From Phorcus lineatus (Eukaryota; Mollusca; Gastropoda; Trochida; Trochidae): 64,000 nt of DNA. Below, in pieces: positions 1-8,957 of this stretch (the stretch's first letter is position 1; each line of letters begins with the position of its first letter). The stretch lies in contig OV121093.1 in NCBI GenBank assembly GCA_921293015.1, forward strand, positions 30,576,622 to 30,640,621. Direction: 5' to 3'. The position numbers were made by a program, and so were the translations under genes. Below the pieces are notes generated by a model. The model saw nothing but the letters and a program-made list of their open reading frames with translations. It did not search any database and was not told the origin of the DNA.

Positions 1-356
1 GCAACCTTCATCGATGTTCCAAGGAGACTGGTGATAGTCGCACCAATAGTAATTCCGATACTTACGGGTGCCATAATCACGTTTGCTAAGACACCCACAC
101 CACTAGTTCCTAATGTGATACTACAAATAATTAGTGTTGTATTCAGTGTTTCGGTTACATTTAAAGGTTTTTTAATAGATTTACTTCTAGTCATGTGAAA
201 GTCGTACTCTTTAATAATCTTATCTCTTACCTCGCTTATTCTATTCAAGCGAAACTCATCGACGTTGTTTGTTAATACGGACCGCATTTTATTATACATG
301 GAACTTATCCTTAAAGGTCCGTAGATAATCTTTTGAAATTGATTGAGAAGTAGACA
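1..356 (-). CDS. Small membrane protein of the Polinton-like element, partial at window edge
   Basis: A minus-strand frame stays open from a stop at 357-359 to the window edge; the first good ATG is at 297-299. The visible part has a charged N-terminal stretch of about 50 residues, then two hydrophobic segments rich in Gly, Thr and Ile, so it is probably a two-span membrane protein. Small membrane proteins of this look occur in Polinton/adintovirus-like elements of aquatic invertebrates (from memory of the family, not a search). It is the last gene of a minus-strand block transcribed towards the left end of the element. The C-terminus is outside the window and the function is unknown. Confidence 0.55.
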
Positions 357-360
357 TTAA

Positions 361-813
361 TCATGTAAAAACTATATTATTAGGCATAGGTATTGTACTA
401 ACTCTGATCCTACCCCGTGCTATTGTAATCTCATTTTCTAAATTATGATTTATCTCATCGGGTGTTATAAGCATATACAGGGGCTTATTTGGAACAGTCC
501 ATTTAATGTTTAGTCCAGGTCATATCGTTACAAAATCATCGGGTACAGTCCCCAAAAGCATCGCTATATAAATATATCTACAATAATTCTTTTCAGTAAA
601 TTCTTCAAAACCTGATAGAAAAGCCGGGGCATTAAGTTTGAATGTATCATTTCTAGCTAAAACATACTCCCCATTATCATTAACAACTTTGACACTATTC
701 TTTTTGTTCGGTGAATAAAATACTAATGCACTTCCACTGTTTATGATTTTATTGAGGAAGTGCCGCCTTCCAATTATTGTATTCACCGGATTTAGATAAT
801 TATTTAATCCCAT
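361..813 (-). pseudogene. Cassette gene B, copy 1 (unknown protein, in-frame TGA)
   Basis: The frame starts at the ATG at 811-813 and is open for 97 codons to a TGA at 520-522. It then continues in the same frame for about 52 more codons to a TGA at 361-363, so 520-522 looks like a nonsense mutation in a protein of about 150 residues. Support comes from the paralogue at 1251-1883, which shares HFLxKI near the N-terminus, VPxDFVT just before the stop, an IKW motif just after it, and a Gly-Ile-Arg motif near the C-terminus. I do not recognise a domain. A small virion or accessory protein is possible, but that is inference. Confidence 0.55.
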
Positions 814-846
814 TTCGGTTCTACGATATAAGTAAGTTTTCTTGGA

Positions 847-1209
847 TTATCGGTGTATTATTGTATTACCTTCCTTTGGTTCAGTCAATGTCTCGAGAGC
901 TGTAATATCAACCTCGGTTAATTCAACTAAAGTCTGAGATGCATCACTTAATTCCTTCTTATTATAATTACCATTTTTGAATAAAAAGCCATAAGTTTTT
1001 TCCTCGACACCATCGCCATTAAAAATATCTAAAGAACCTCCTCCCGGATCAACTTCTTTTCGTTTATAAACTCCAAAATTAGTTAATTGAAGGGCATATA
1101 TTTTACCTACTTCTCCTGGTAAATCAAATGCTTCTGTATCGCCTAGATTTGCTATACCCGTATTCAAACATTTGTCAATTGTTTGATGTGGCCCACTTGA
1201 ATCTGTCAT
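847..1209 (-). CDS. Cassette gene A, copy 1 (unknown 120-residue protein)
   Basis: Intact 120-codon frame, acidic, with no membrane segment or recognisable domain. The start is supported by an AT-rich motif directly upstream (TTAATAAAG then ATG), as for other genes of the element. Its first residues (MTD, one or two variable residues, then Gly-Pro) and its K/N-G-x-Y motif resemble the shorter gene at 1898-2128. Both are followed by a copy of cassette gene B, so the pair is a tandem duplication. Function unknown; gene order suggests a structural or accessory role, which is inference. Confidence 0.6.
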   Translation of the reverse strand: MTDSSGPHQTIDKCLNTGIANLGDTEAFDLPGEVGKIYALQLTNFGVYKRKEVDPGGGSLDIFNGDGVEEKTYGFLFKNGNYNKKELSDASQTLVELTEVDITALETLTEPKEGNTIIHR

Positions 1210-1250
1210 CTTTATTAATTATTATTCTTTTTATTCGATTATACTGATCT

Positions 1251-1883
1251 TTAATATCTATTAGCGCTAATAGCTAATTGTGGGTCAAAACCGCCATGAG
1301 CAGACGTTAACCCAACAAATGATACATTATTATGTAAGTAGATTTTATTAAACCTAATCGAACCTCCAACTATTTTGTATTCAAAGTTAATGGGGTTACT
1401 ACCATACACATACACATATTCGTACCCACCAAATTCTACCTGCCATATTGGGCCTATATCCTCTATTCCAAACACTATATACAACCAACAATATTCTGTT
1501 TTTTTTCCATTTTATTTCTAATCTGGGTAAAAGTGTAACAAAATCTTCAGGTACCTCTCCTAATACTAATTCCAGTAAAAAGTGTGTGCCAAATTAAAGG
1601 TCTTCACTTCCGAATTCTTCAAATTCTTCTACAAGAGATAGAAAAACTGTATCATGAAAATTAGGTTTTTTATATCTCTCTAACATTTTTATGAAAGAAT
1701 TTATAAATACACCACCCTCTATAAAATGATTAGCTACAACACTTCTCAAAGTTGGGGTCTATACGATACAATCGCGAGGCCTTCATTTGTAATCTTCTTT
1801 AGAAAATGTTGTTTCGTAACCAGTAGTGTATTCCTCGGAGTAACCCTAATATCTAAAATCCACCTAGGTAAGTGGCTAATCAT
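1251..1883 (-). pseudogene. Cassette gene B, copy 2 (broken)
   Basis: Three minus-strand reading segments in different frames (about 1883-1790, 1728-1500 and 1484-1251) align in order with the gene at 361-813. They share a HFLKKI-like motif, then EEFEEF, VPEDFVT and LEIKW, and finally a Gly-Ser-Ile-Arg stretch with a conserved Asn-Asn. Between the segments are in-frame stops and at least two frameshifts. The last segment alone gives a 77-codon frame from an internal ATG, but that is the tail of the broken gene rather than a separate one. Confidence 0.55.
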
Positions 1884-1897
1884 GTATTCATATGTGC

Positions 1898-2128
1898 CTA
1901 AATTGTATATACCCCCTTACCACTCATTCCCATTGCATACGCTTCTTTAACCGTAATAACATCCCTTAATTCACTAAGTTTTTCTCCTCTATTTTCATTT
2001 TCAATTAGTTTATATTCTCCATCTTTATATTGAATAATGTATTTAGTGTTTTCTTTCCCAACATCATCAAAAAGGTTTGTGCTGACTTTTGTACAACTTT
2101 CACTTCTAGGTCCGCCATAATCCGTCAT
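1898..2128 (-). CDS. Cassette gene A, copy 2 (unknown 76-residue protein)
   Basis: Short acidic frame preceded by TTAATAATAAAATG, the same start-proximal motif seen at other genes here. Its beginning (MTD-x-GGP) matches copy 1 at 847-1209, and both have a YKDGEY/FKNGNY-type motif in mid-protein. It is shorter than copy 1 (76 against 120 residues), so one has been truncated or extended. It lies 38 bases downstream of the penton-like gene and just upstream of the broken cassette gene B copy 2. Confidence 0.5.
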   Translation of the reverse strand: MTDYGGPRSESCTKVSTNLFDDVGKENTKYIIQYKDGEYKLIENENRGEKLSELRDVITVKEAYAMGMSGKGVYTI

Positions 2129-2166
2129 TTTATTATTAATTGATTATTCTTTTAATTTAATTTTAT

Positions 2167-2828
2167 TCAACCCAAGAAATGCAATGTTAGAGTCATGTAA
2201 CCCATATTTATTAGTTGGTTTTCTGTGTCTAATATTGAGATTGTCAAGTTAGGTATTTGCCCGAGCTTAAGTCTTTTGTACTGAAGATTAGTAAATGAAA
2301 CGTACTTTCCACTGTTTAAAGTTTCATTCTCCACAGGTACAATTCTCAATATGGACGAAGGTTTTTCTCCGAAAATATTATCGCTAGTGCCAAAACAGTC
2401 TAAATGAACACAAAGTTCTTTGTACGGTGCCAATTTAGGTAAAGAGTTTGCATGATGAATGCCAGTAATATCTATCGAAGAATCAAACCCGAAAGTTTTA
2501 GCTAATGGAGTTAATAAGGTAATTTCTTCAGTTCCAATCTTTTCTATTGTTAGTTTTCCATTAGCCGTATTAATCGACACTTTACAACCATGCTCTTTAA
2601 AGTAATCGTTTAGCATACAAACATTATAATAACCATCCGGAATAGTTATAGTTGTTTCTCCCCTTGTAAACTCATTATTCCCCTCACTTATGTTATACCA
2701 ATTAGGATAGTATAAAATTTCGCATAATCTGGCATCTCTCCATCAGCATTGTCTAGAGCTCGTGTTAGTTCGAATGTTTGTCCATTCTCAAAGTTGGAGA
2801 TAGTTAAATACATCTCTGGCCTCGACAT
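2167..2828 (-). pseudogene. Putative minor capsid (penton-like) protein, frameshifted
   Basis: The ATG at 2826-2828 follows AATATTAAA. The first reading segment runs to about 2715, then the frame changes; the second continues to the stop at 2167, giving about 220 residues. The second part includes a YYPNW motif, a glycine-rich ITIPDG turn, an NDYF motif and, towards the C-terminus, a beta-rich segment with a LGQIPNLTI-type motif. This pattern resembles minor capsid/penton-type proteins I associate with Polinton and adintovirus-like elements; that identity is recalled, not searched. It is divergent from the plus-strand gene at 2864, with only 35 bases between the starts. Confidence 0.45.
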
Positions 2829-2863
2829 TTTAATATTTAAAGTTTAATCCTTAAATAATAAAA

Positions 2864-3998
2864 ATGGCAGCCTACAAGTATAACGATAAGGCAAGTTATA
2901 AAGCTGGAGGTGCATATGATTTAGGTGATAAAGTAATTTGGCGTAGTTATGACTACTATTATCACCATCCTCATTATAAACCCGAATTTACCAAAAATAA
3001 TAAAAAAATAAACCTTACGACTCAATCGACATGGGTAGATGCTAAGGGCTCTAAGTTAGAGGTAAAATTTACCAATATATTCAAAAATTATGAGGTTATT
3101 ATTTCTAATGAAGATGAAATAGAAAATGGAATAATAACCCCATGCAATTTTGGCAAAATCAACTGCATTTTGCTGTGTGGTGTGCTACGGCAGGGTGTGG
3201 TATATCTTATAAAGATCATCTCTCTTCTAAGAGTGGGTTTACGAAGGCAATATTTTTATTTCATGTATATTATCAAATTAGTCGTATTTTAAGCGTGATG
3301 GAGCTTCCCTTACCTCAAGATAAAGCGTGGGAAGCCAATAATAATCCGTGCAATGTCGCAAAATACGAAAGAATCTGTAATGAATTTAACGTATCAAAGA
3401 CTACTAATTGGCGTCCCCGATGGAAAAATAATGGGATACATGCTTATAACCGAAGTTGGTTCTAATAACCAGAATATGAGTGGAAACTAGAACCAATATT
3501 ATAGTTGATGGCACCGCATTCGATGCCCAGAAACAGTTCATTGCCAATGTTGAGGATGCAATTGCCAGACCAGTAGATATCCCCATTTCTATAAAAAGAT
3601 ATCAAGACGTATTACAATACGCCAGTTCTAAAATAAATTATGTTATAGGCTATGACTTATACATGATTCCTAGCGATATGAAACTTAGGGTAGGTAAATC
3701 GGAAGGGTATAACGATAAACTTGTATTTGCGACCTCCGATAGAAATTTAGGTAAGAATGTAGAACACTACACAATAAACCCAATACCTGAGAGTAAACTA
3801 AAGCACAACATCCCGCGGATACCAATGAGTGATTTAATATAAAAGAAAGGCTATCAACCAAAATCTAGTAAATTACCAGAGAGATATAAAAAACCTGAAT
3901 ATAAAAAACCAGGGGTACTCGAAAAGCATAATTATAATAAACGTATAATCATTTTAAATGGAGTAATAGTAGGGTTAGTTATTATTTGGCGATCTTAA
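2864..3998 (+). pseudogene. Conserved Polinton/adintovirus-type protein of unknown role, broken
   Basis: Starts at the ATG after TAAATAATAAAA. Reading passes through three segments (2864 to about 3150, about 3142-3465, 3480 onwards), with frameshifts near 3150 and 3465 and an in-frame TAA at 3840-3842. After that TAA the same frame stays open to 3996-3998 and encodes a Lys/Pro/Tyr-rich linker and a C-terminal hydrophobic helix. Motifs include WQNQL followed by FAVWCATAGCG, a YERICNEF segment, and GTAFDAQKQF followed by an IKRYQDVLQYA helix. I recognise these as typical of a long conserved protein in Polinton/adintovirus-like elements of cnidarians and molluscs, but do not know its function. 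The C-terminal helix suggests membrane or capsid-interior association. Confidence 0.6.
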
Positions 3999-5248
3999 TT
4001 TTTATAACCTTCGCTTTATATACACAATTATTATACCTCCGATAGCTACCATTATTGCCCATATATTTTGACTTAACCAAGTTGGTTAAAAGCCAAGATA
4101 AAATACTTCCTATTATTCCCGGTAAAGCCGCTGTAGCCTTCCCCGCTAATTTAGATAATGCTTTACCTATATATTGTAACCACTCTTTAATCTTATTAGG
4201 AGATTTCTTATTATTATTAGGGGGCATTGGCCCTCCACGCCCTGTTACTGATAGTACTATGGTTGAAATTATAAACCCTATCGCTGTTATAATAGAGGTT
4301 ATTGTTATGCCCTGTTCTCGGAATAATGTCTTAAGATGCTCGCCTAACAATTCATCTTCGTTTAAGAGTTGTCTAATAGACTGTTCTATACGTTGAATTT
4401 GTGAACGTAGGGCTCTTTTATTTACTGATGCAGATTCTACCCTAGATGACCTTTCGAGTTCCAAATCCCTTATTCTTCCTTCAACGAGTTTGGTTTGTTC
4501 TTGGTTTTCCGCTTGAGTTAATTTAATTTTTTCGCGTTCTAGTTCTCTATCTAGGTGGGTTAGTTTAGCTAAGTTATTAATTAGTTCTCCTCTTTGAGTT
4601 TCCATAGCTCGATCGAGTCCCCTCAACTCTCTAATAATAAGTTCTAATCCCTCAGTATTTAAAGGTGGGTCATGTATAGTATGCATGGCTTTGTCTATTG
4701 CATTAATAGCTTCATTAGTGGCTTGTATTGGTTGTTCGCTGAAGGTATTTCTGCTTCACCCACCTGTGCCACTTGGCTATTAAGTTTTTTTCGAGTCCTT
4801 TCGGGAAGTTTTTGCCTAATCTTATAATCCGTAAACCCTAATTCTTCACGAATAACCTTTACCCCTCGTTTTTGGCGTAAACTTTTCTAGAGGCTTTACC
4901 TTAGCTTTATTCTCACCTCTTTGGTATTATAAGTCCACTTCGGGATGACTTTTAAGTTTAAGCTTTCCATTCTGATCTACCATAAACTTAGAATAACCTC
5001 TACCACCACTAGGTTCACCGACATTATTATAAAAATCATCCACGGATTCTGGTTCTTGGATCTCTTAGTTCATCTCGTAAACTAGTCACATTAGGCGATA
5101 ATCCCTGTCTCGGGATTGAACTTTCAGAAGAAATACTTTCATCCATTTCATCCATTTCATAAGATTCATCTCTGTCATTTCCGACATCTCTGTCTTCAAA
5201 ATGACTGAAGACGTCCATTTTATAAATATATGTTTTTCCTTTAAACAT
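3982..5248 (-). pseudogene. Coiled-coil plus membrane protein of the element, frameshifted
   Basis: An acidic N-terminal segment (5248-5036, rich in Asp/Glu/Ser) and a long C-terminal segment (4686-3982) lie on the same strand. Between them, 4687-5035 reads as related peptides in changing frames with several stops. The C-terminal part has about 110 residues of Glu/Arg/Lys/Leu coiled coil, a hydrophobic helix (ITSIITAIGFIISTIVLSV), a Gly/Pro/Asn linker, then an Ala/Gly-rich amphipathic region ending in a second hydrophobic stretch (LPGIIGSILSWLL). I read it as one gene of about 420 residues. Proteins with this coiled-coil/two-helix layout recur in Polinton/adintovirus-type elements; a membrane or virion-surface role is inference. 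Confidence 0.6.
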
Positions 5249-5258
5249 TAAAATATGT

Positions 5259-6315
5259 ATGAATAAAATGTTGAACTACGGTCAGAAAGTCAATCCATCA
5301 CGTAATTTTGGTATAAAAGGAGAAAGGTCCAGTGTTAGGGTAAGTAACAATCCAAGTACTATTGATCAGAACGAACAACTAATAGTTCGCTTTCCTAATC
5401 TTGGAAGTCACGATGTCATAGTCCCGGGTATGGTGAGATTGGCTTTTGATTTAGTCCTAACATCGGATGGAGATAAAGATGAGAACAGTAGCATTTTACA
5501 GAATATTGGTCGCCCCATTGTGAAGAAAACAACCGTTAAGATAAGTAGTAATGAAGTATTGTCTATAGATGATAGCGATATATATTACACTTACGTAGAT
5601 CTTTGGAGAACTACGCAAGAAAATGGCAGTTAACATTACCAAGGTATTGACACAACTGCAAATCGAAATGTCACCAGGTTAAGAATGGGATCTGGTTTTG
5701 GTGATGCCAGAATTAGCCAGCGAAATCCATTCGATGTATTATAGTTCCATACCAATACACTATGATCGCATACTTCGACATCGTATGATACCTTTGAATA
5801 AAAGTGATACGGTGTGGAATGTTAATATCAATGTACCTGCCAAGTCTATGAAAGGAGTTTTGATGTTATTCAAAGAGACCACCCCAGAGTTTGGAAGAAT
5901 AACTGAATCATTTTACAATCCTAAAATTAATAACGTGCAAATGACCATTGAAGGAGTACCAAACCAGTTGTACAGTCAAGATATGCGTAAATATAACTTA
6001 TGGGATGAAATTAAGAAGCTTCCCGGCATAAAACGTAAGCCATTAACGAATATGGCGATGAAAGATCTTTGTCTTACGGATATGACTATTGGTAAGTTCC
6101 TATCCGACAAGCATGCTCTATGGCTCGATCTTAGGACAACTGATGACGATGAATTACACGGTTCTGGTAGGCGAATTGAGAATGGTAGTGAAGGAATGAT
6201 GATAGCACTAACTAAAAAAGCAGAAACAGCTTGACTAATAAAGGCTTACGTGTACGTCATTATGGATGCTAACTTGATAATCAATAATGGTAGATTTGAA
6301 TCAGCTATCTATTAG
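5259..6315 (+). pseudogene. Major capsid protein (hexon-like, double jelly-roll), broken
   Basis: The first segment (5259-5633) starts at an ATG preceded by ATGAATAAA and has the N-terminal pattern of the Polinton/adintovirus hexon: a YGQK motif, a Pro-Ser-Thr-Ile-Asp segment, and an IGRPIVKKTTVKI strand. The frame breaks near 5633. The second segment (from about 5690) contains the VPAKSMKGVLMLF and EGVPNQLYSQ motifs that I use to recognise this capsid protein. An in-frame TGA at 6232-6234 is followed by 26 more open codons to a TAG at 6313-6315, the likely natural end. The visible coding length, about 350 codons, is short for the family, so part of the middle is probably deleted. Confidence 0.75.
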
Positions 6316-6478
6316 TTAGCTCGATTTTGCTAGATAAAATAATTTTAATCGATTTCAAACGCAATTGTGTTTGAAATGTTTTAGCAAATATTAGCAAAAT
6401 CCAAGCAAAAATTAGCGAAATTCAAGCAAAAATTAGCAAAATCCAAGCATACTTTGGCAAAAATCAAGCAAAATCAAC
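6316..6478. repeat. Hairpin and 21-bp tandem repeats between convergent capsid and ATPase genes
   Basis: Between the ends of the convergent capsid (+) and ATPase (-) genes lies a near-perfect 26-bp palindrome at 6352-6377: arms ATTTCAAAC and GTTTGAAAT around a centre containing CAATTG. It is followed at about 6383-6478 by four or five imperfect 21-bp repeats built on TTAGCAAAATCCAAGC. Position and structure suggest a bidirectional transcript end or RNA-processing signal for the provirus, but that is inference. Confidence 0.6.
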
Positions 6479-7058
6479 CTAATATAGCACTTTATACCAT
6501 GGTGGTGTGTTGGTGCATAAGATAAAATTGGAGTATTTCCTGTTCAGCTGTTTTCTAACCTTCTCTATTTCGGATTTACTTTCAATAACATAGTTCTCTC
6601 GTAAACAATCATCAAAATTATCTTTATCCTTACACTTAAATAAGCATATCCAGCAAATTTGCTCTCTGAAATCTGTGAGTATAGAGCTATATTTCTGGGA
6701 AAGAATCCAAACGCTATGTTTAGTATGCCTGCCTGAGAATGCTAGCTTAGATAATTTGGCTTTCTTTCGAGTTAAGTCCCTTTCAGGTAGGTTCATTCTT
6801 GAATTTCTCGTGAAAATATTTCAAACAATCGTTAGGTCGTTCCCCTGGAAGAATTTTATGTACATTTGGATCATTATTTACCCACAATTCAGACATATAA
6901 GTTTCGTTATCATTAATGGTTGGACAAATAATAATAATGTGTTCAAAATTTTCGTAATAATACGTTTCCATAAGGTCTAACATGAATTTAGTTTTCCCGC
7001 ATACAGTCTTTCCACAAATGATAGCGCAATGCGGATCTTTAGGTAGTATCTCTGGCAT
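6479..7058 (-). pseudogene. FtsK/HerA-type (A32-like) packaging ATPase, broken
   Basis: The N-terminal segment starts at 7058 and carries a Walker A of the form GKTVCGKT within its first 25 residues, then an IIIICPTI strand. It ends at a stop near 6783. An overlapping frame continues downstream with the GRHTKHSVWILSQKYSS motif typical of the later part of A32-type ATPases and runs to 6479. Between the two I see no hydrophobic strand ending in two acidic residues, so the Walker B region is probably deleted along with the frame change. In intact relatives this enzyme drives genome packaging; together with the capsid gene it marks the element as virus-like. Confidence 0.7.
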
Positions 7059-7094
7059 CTCTTTTATAATTAAAACATTAATTCTTAAAGATAA

Positions 7095-7301
7095 ATGTTG
7101 ACACTTATATTATTACTGATATGTTTAGGTTTTGCACTATTTGCACTCTTTGCAGGCATAAGGTTATTGTTGATATGTTTTGCAGGCGCACTAATATGTT
7201 TAGGTTTTGCACTATTTGCAGGCATTATTGCTGTAAGAATTTGCCGCATAATATGTAACATGGAATTAAGAGAAATCATGGGGGAGATGTCCTCTATATA
7301 A
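7095..7301 (+). CDS. Small hydrophobic protein with duplicated membrane segment
   Basis: 68 codons from an ATG preceded by AAAGATAA. The first 50 residues are almost wholly hydrophobic and contain a duplicated LICLGFALFA motif matched by a DNA-level repeat, so two membrane helices probably arose by internal duplication. A short charged tail follows. It starts 37 bases from the divergent ATPase gene and ends 10 bases before the next gene. No family recognised; its reality rests on position and start context only. Confidence 0.4.
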   Translation: MLTLILLLICLGFALFALFAGIRLLLICFAGALICLGFALFAGIIAVRICRIICNMELREIMGEMSSI

Positions 7302-7310
7302 CCCCAAGAA

Positions 7311-8142
7311 ATGATTGAGGATAAGAGAAACAAACTAACAAATGCTGTCTTGGGTGGTGGGAAATTTGTAGATAACAAAAATTCTACTGAGATAATAAGC
7401 GGTATGACTGATGAAGAAATAATAGCAGAATATGAGAAATATGAACGTAGGCTGGGCGCGACTATGGTAAGGACGTTAGGGAAATCTTTCCTACATCTAT
7501 ATTCCAATGCTATGAGTCACTTCTTCAAAATTACTTGTGATAGTAAAACACAGCTATTCGAAGAGCTTAATGAAGACCCATTCATCGATATTGCTACGAA
7601 TGAAATTTGTTGTGACCTTTATTCTAAGTGCGGAATGTACCTGGCTCCCATTACAATGATGATTACAACTGCTAAGCATGTTGATTTTAAAAATATAAGT
7701 TTTAATAATAAAGATGTGGAACCCATAAATGTCGAATCCAGGAATGTCGGAGATACTATCTTCGAATCCAGAGATATCGGAGATAATACAACCCAATGAG
7801 GATATTCAACTTAGCGATGAACAGGTCACTAAAAAGGTAGATAAGAAGGTGGTTAAAAAATTAAAACGCTGCACAAAAACTAATGGGGATGTTCAACGAA
7901 AACTCACAGTCACGAAAAATCCAAAAAAGGTAGAAGCTGGTAAGAAGGGTGCCATGGTTAAAAAATTAAAGCGTGAGGCAAAAGAGACTCGAGTTATAAA
8001 TCACGGTAATCTAGCACGTCCCATCCTAATAGGAATTCTAGGCATAGGTGCAATGGTTGTCTACACTAAATTGAATAAGCCAGTTACTGATGACAGTACT
8101 GATAAAAACTCCTTTAATAAAAAGGTTTATAATGATATATAA
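7311..8142 (+). pseudogene. Conserved element protein with C-terminal basic tail and membrane helix, frameshifted
   Basis: The first frame runs 7311-7799 and the second 7729-8142, overlapping in a short repeat encoding Asn-Pro-x-x-Ser-Glu-Ile units. I read them as one protein of about 275 residues with a single frameshift in or before the repeat. The N-terminal half is mixed charged with an EEIIAEYEKYERRLG helix. The C-terminal half is very rich in Lys (KKVDKKVVKKLKR), then has a hydrophobic helix, ARPILIGILGIGAMVVY, and a short tail. The layout suggests a DNA- or capsid-associated membrane protein; no family is certain. The gene precedes a small two-helix protein with a 9-base gap. Confidence 0.5.
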
Positions 8143-8151
8143 AGTATAAAT

Positions 8152-8379
8152 ATGAGTGAACAAAGGAATATCATAAATACTCTTTACCATGCTGCAATAG
8201 TAACTGGACTAGCTGTAGGTTCGGTAAACTTAAGCAAAATGGCACTAAAATCAAGTACACCAACATTAGATTTCCTTCCCCAAGAGATTGGAATGATGAC
8301 GATTTATATCGGGGGAGCAATGATAGTTAAAGATTACCTAGTCAAAAATGAACATATTCCCAATGAAATAACTCCCTGA
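8152..8379 (+). CDS. Small two-helix membrane protein, intact
   Basis: 75 codons from an ATG preceded by AAGTATAAAT. Two hydrophobic helices (NTLYHAAIVTGLAVGSVNL and GMMTIYIGGAMIV) flank a short polar loop, and the C-terminus carries KDYLVKNEHIP. Short proteins with this layout recur in Polinton/adintovirus-like elements in my recollection. It is one of the few undamaged genes of the provirus. Its stop codon lies inside the first unit of the downstream 33-bp repeat. Confidence 0.6.
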   Translation: MSEQRNIINTLYHAAIVTGLAVGSVNLSKMALKSSTPTLDFLPQEIGMMTIYIGGAMIVKDYLVKNEHIPNEITP

Positions 8380-8498
8380 GTTAATGCCTCTTTAGAGGCT
8401 ATCACTCACTGAGTGAATGCCTCTTTAGAGGTTATCACTCACTGAGTTAATACCTATTTAGAGGTTATCACTCACTGAGATAATACCTATTTAAGGAT
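8376..8498. repeat. 33-bp tandem repeat with hairpin at gene 3' end
   Basis: Units begin at 8376, 8409, 8442 and 8475 (exactly 33 bp apart); the fourth is partial. Each starts CTGAG and the first contains GCCTC-TTTA-GAGGC, a 5-bp stem with a 4-base loop. Later units weaken one or two stem pairs. The repeat starts at the stop codon of the upstream gene and ends about 20 bases before the next ATG, so an RNA-processing, termination or spacer function is possible. Confidence 0.75.
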
Positions 8499-8517
8499 AT
8501 AAAACATTATTTATAAA

Positions 8518-8893
8518 ATGGCAAGTATTGCAGTAATGGTGGGTGGTGCAATAGTTAACGCTTTGGCCTTCTCTGGAAGTAACTATCTATTTTTCAAAAA
8601 TGGAAGATGGTGAGAGAGAAAGACATGATAAAGCTTTGGAGAAATTATCAACTGCTAAAGTTCAATGGGAGAAACGTAGAACTGAGAGACTCGATTTCTT
8701 AAATGAGCAACTAAAAAAGCAATCTCATTCTATTAAAACTTTTAAAGACATGGATGAGGCGATGTGCGAATATCATATTAGAACCAACTCTGACAGATTT
8801 TTATACTCCTTTGAGTAGTCAAATGGAGGGAAATTAGCATTCACTATTGTAAGTATGACTACACTTATCATATTGATTTATAAAAGCCATTAA
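8518..8893 (+). pseudogene. Element protein with membrane helix and coiled coil, two lesions
   Basis: The ATG at 8518 follows TTTATAAA. The first frame encodes a short hydrophobic N-terminus (MASIAVMVGGAIVNALAF) and stops after 32 codons. A second frame (8600-8818) continues with a charged helix (ERERHDKALEKLSTAKVQW, then RRTERLDFLNEQL). An in-frame TAG at 8816-8818 is followed by 24 open codons with a hydrophobic segment (LAFTIVSMTTLIILIY) and a stop at 8891-8893. I read this as one gene of about 125 residues with a frameshift near 8598 and one nonsense mutation. Proteins of this form are, from memory, conserved in related elements. Confidence 0.55.
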
Positions 8894-8957
8894 GGCATTT
8901 AAAAAAAACATTTGAAGAATTTAAAAAAAAATTTAAAAATTTATTTAGTATAATAAA

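Noticed and set aside
7085-7507. 140-codon minus-strand frame
   Set aside because: It is the reverse of the hydrophobic small gene and the start of the next gene, and its repetitive content mirrors their DNA repeat.
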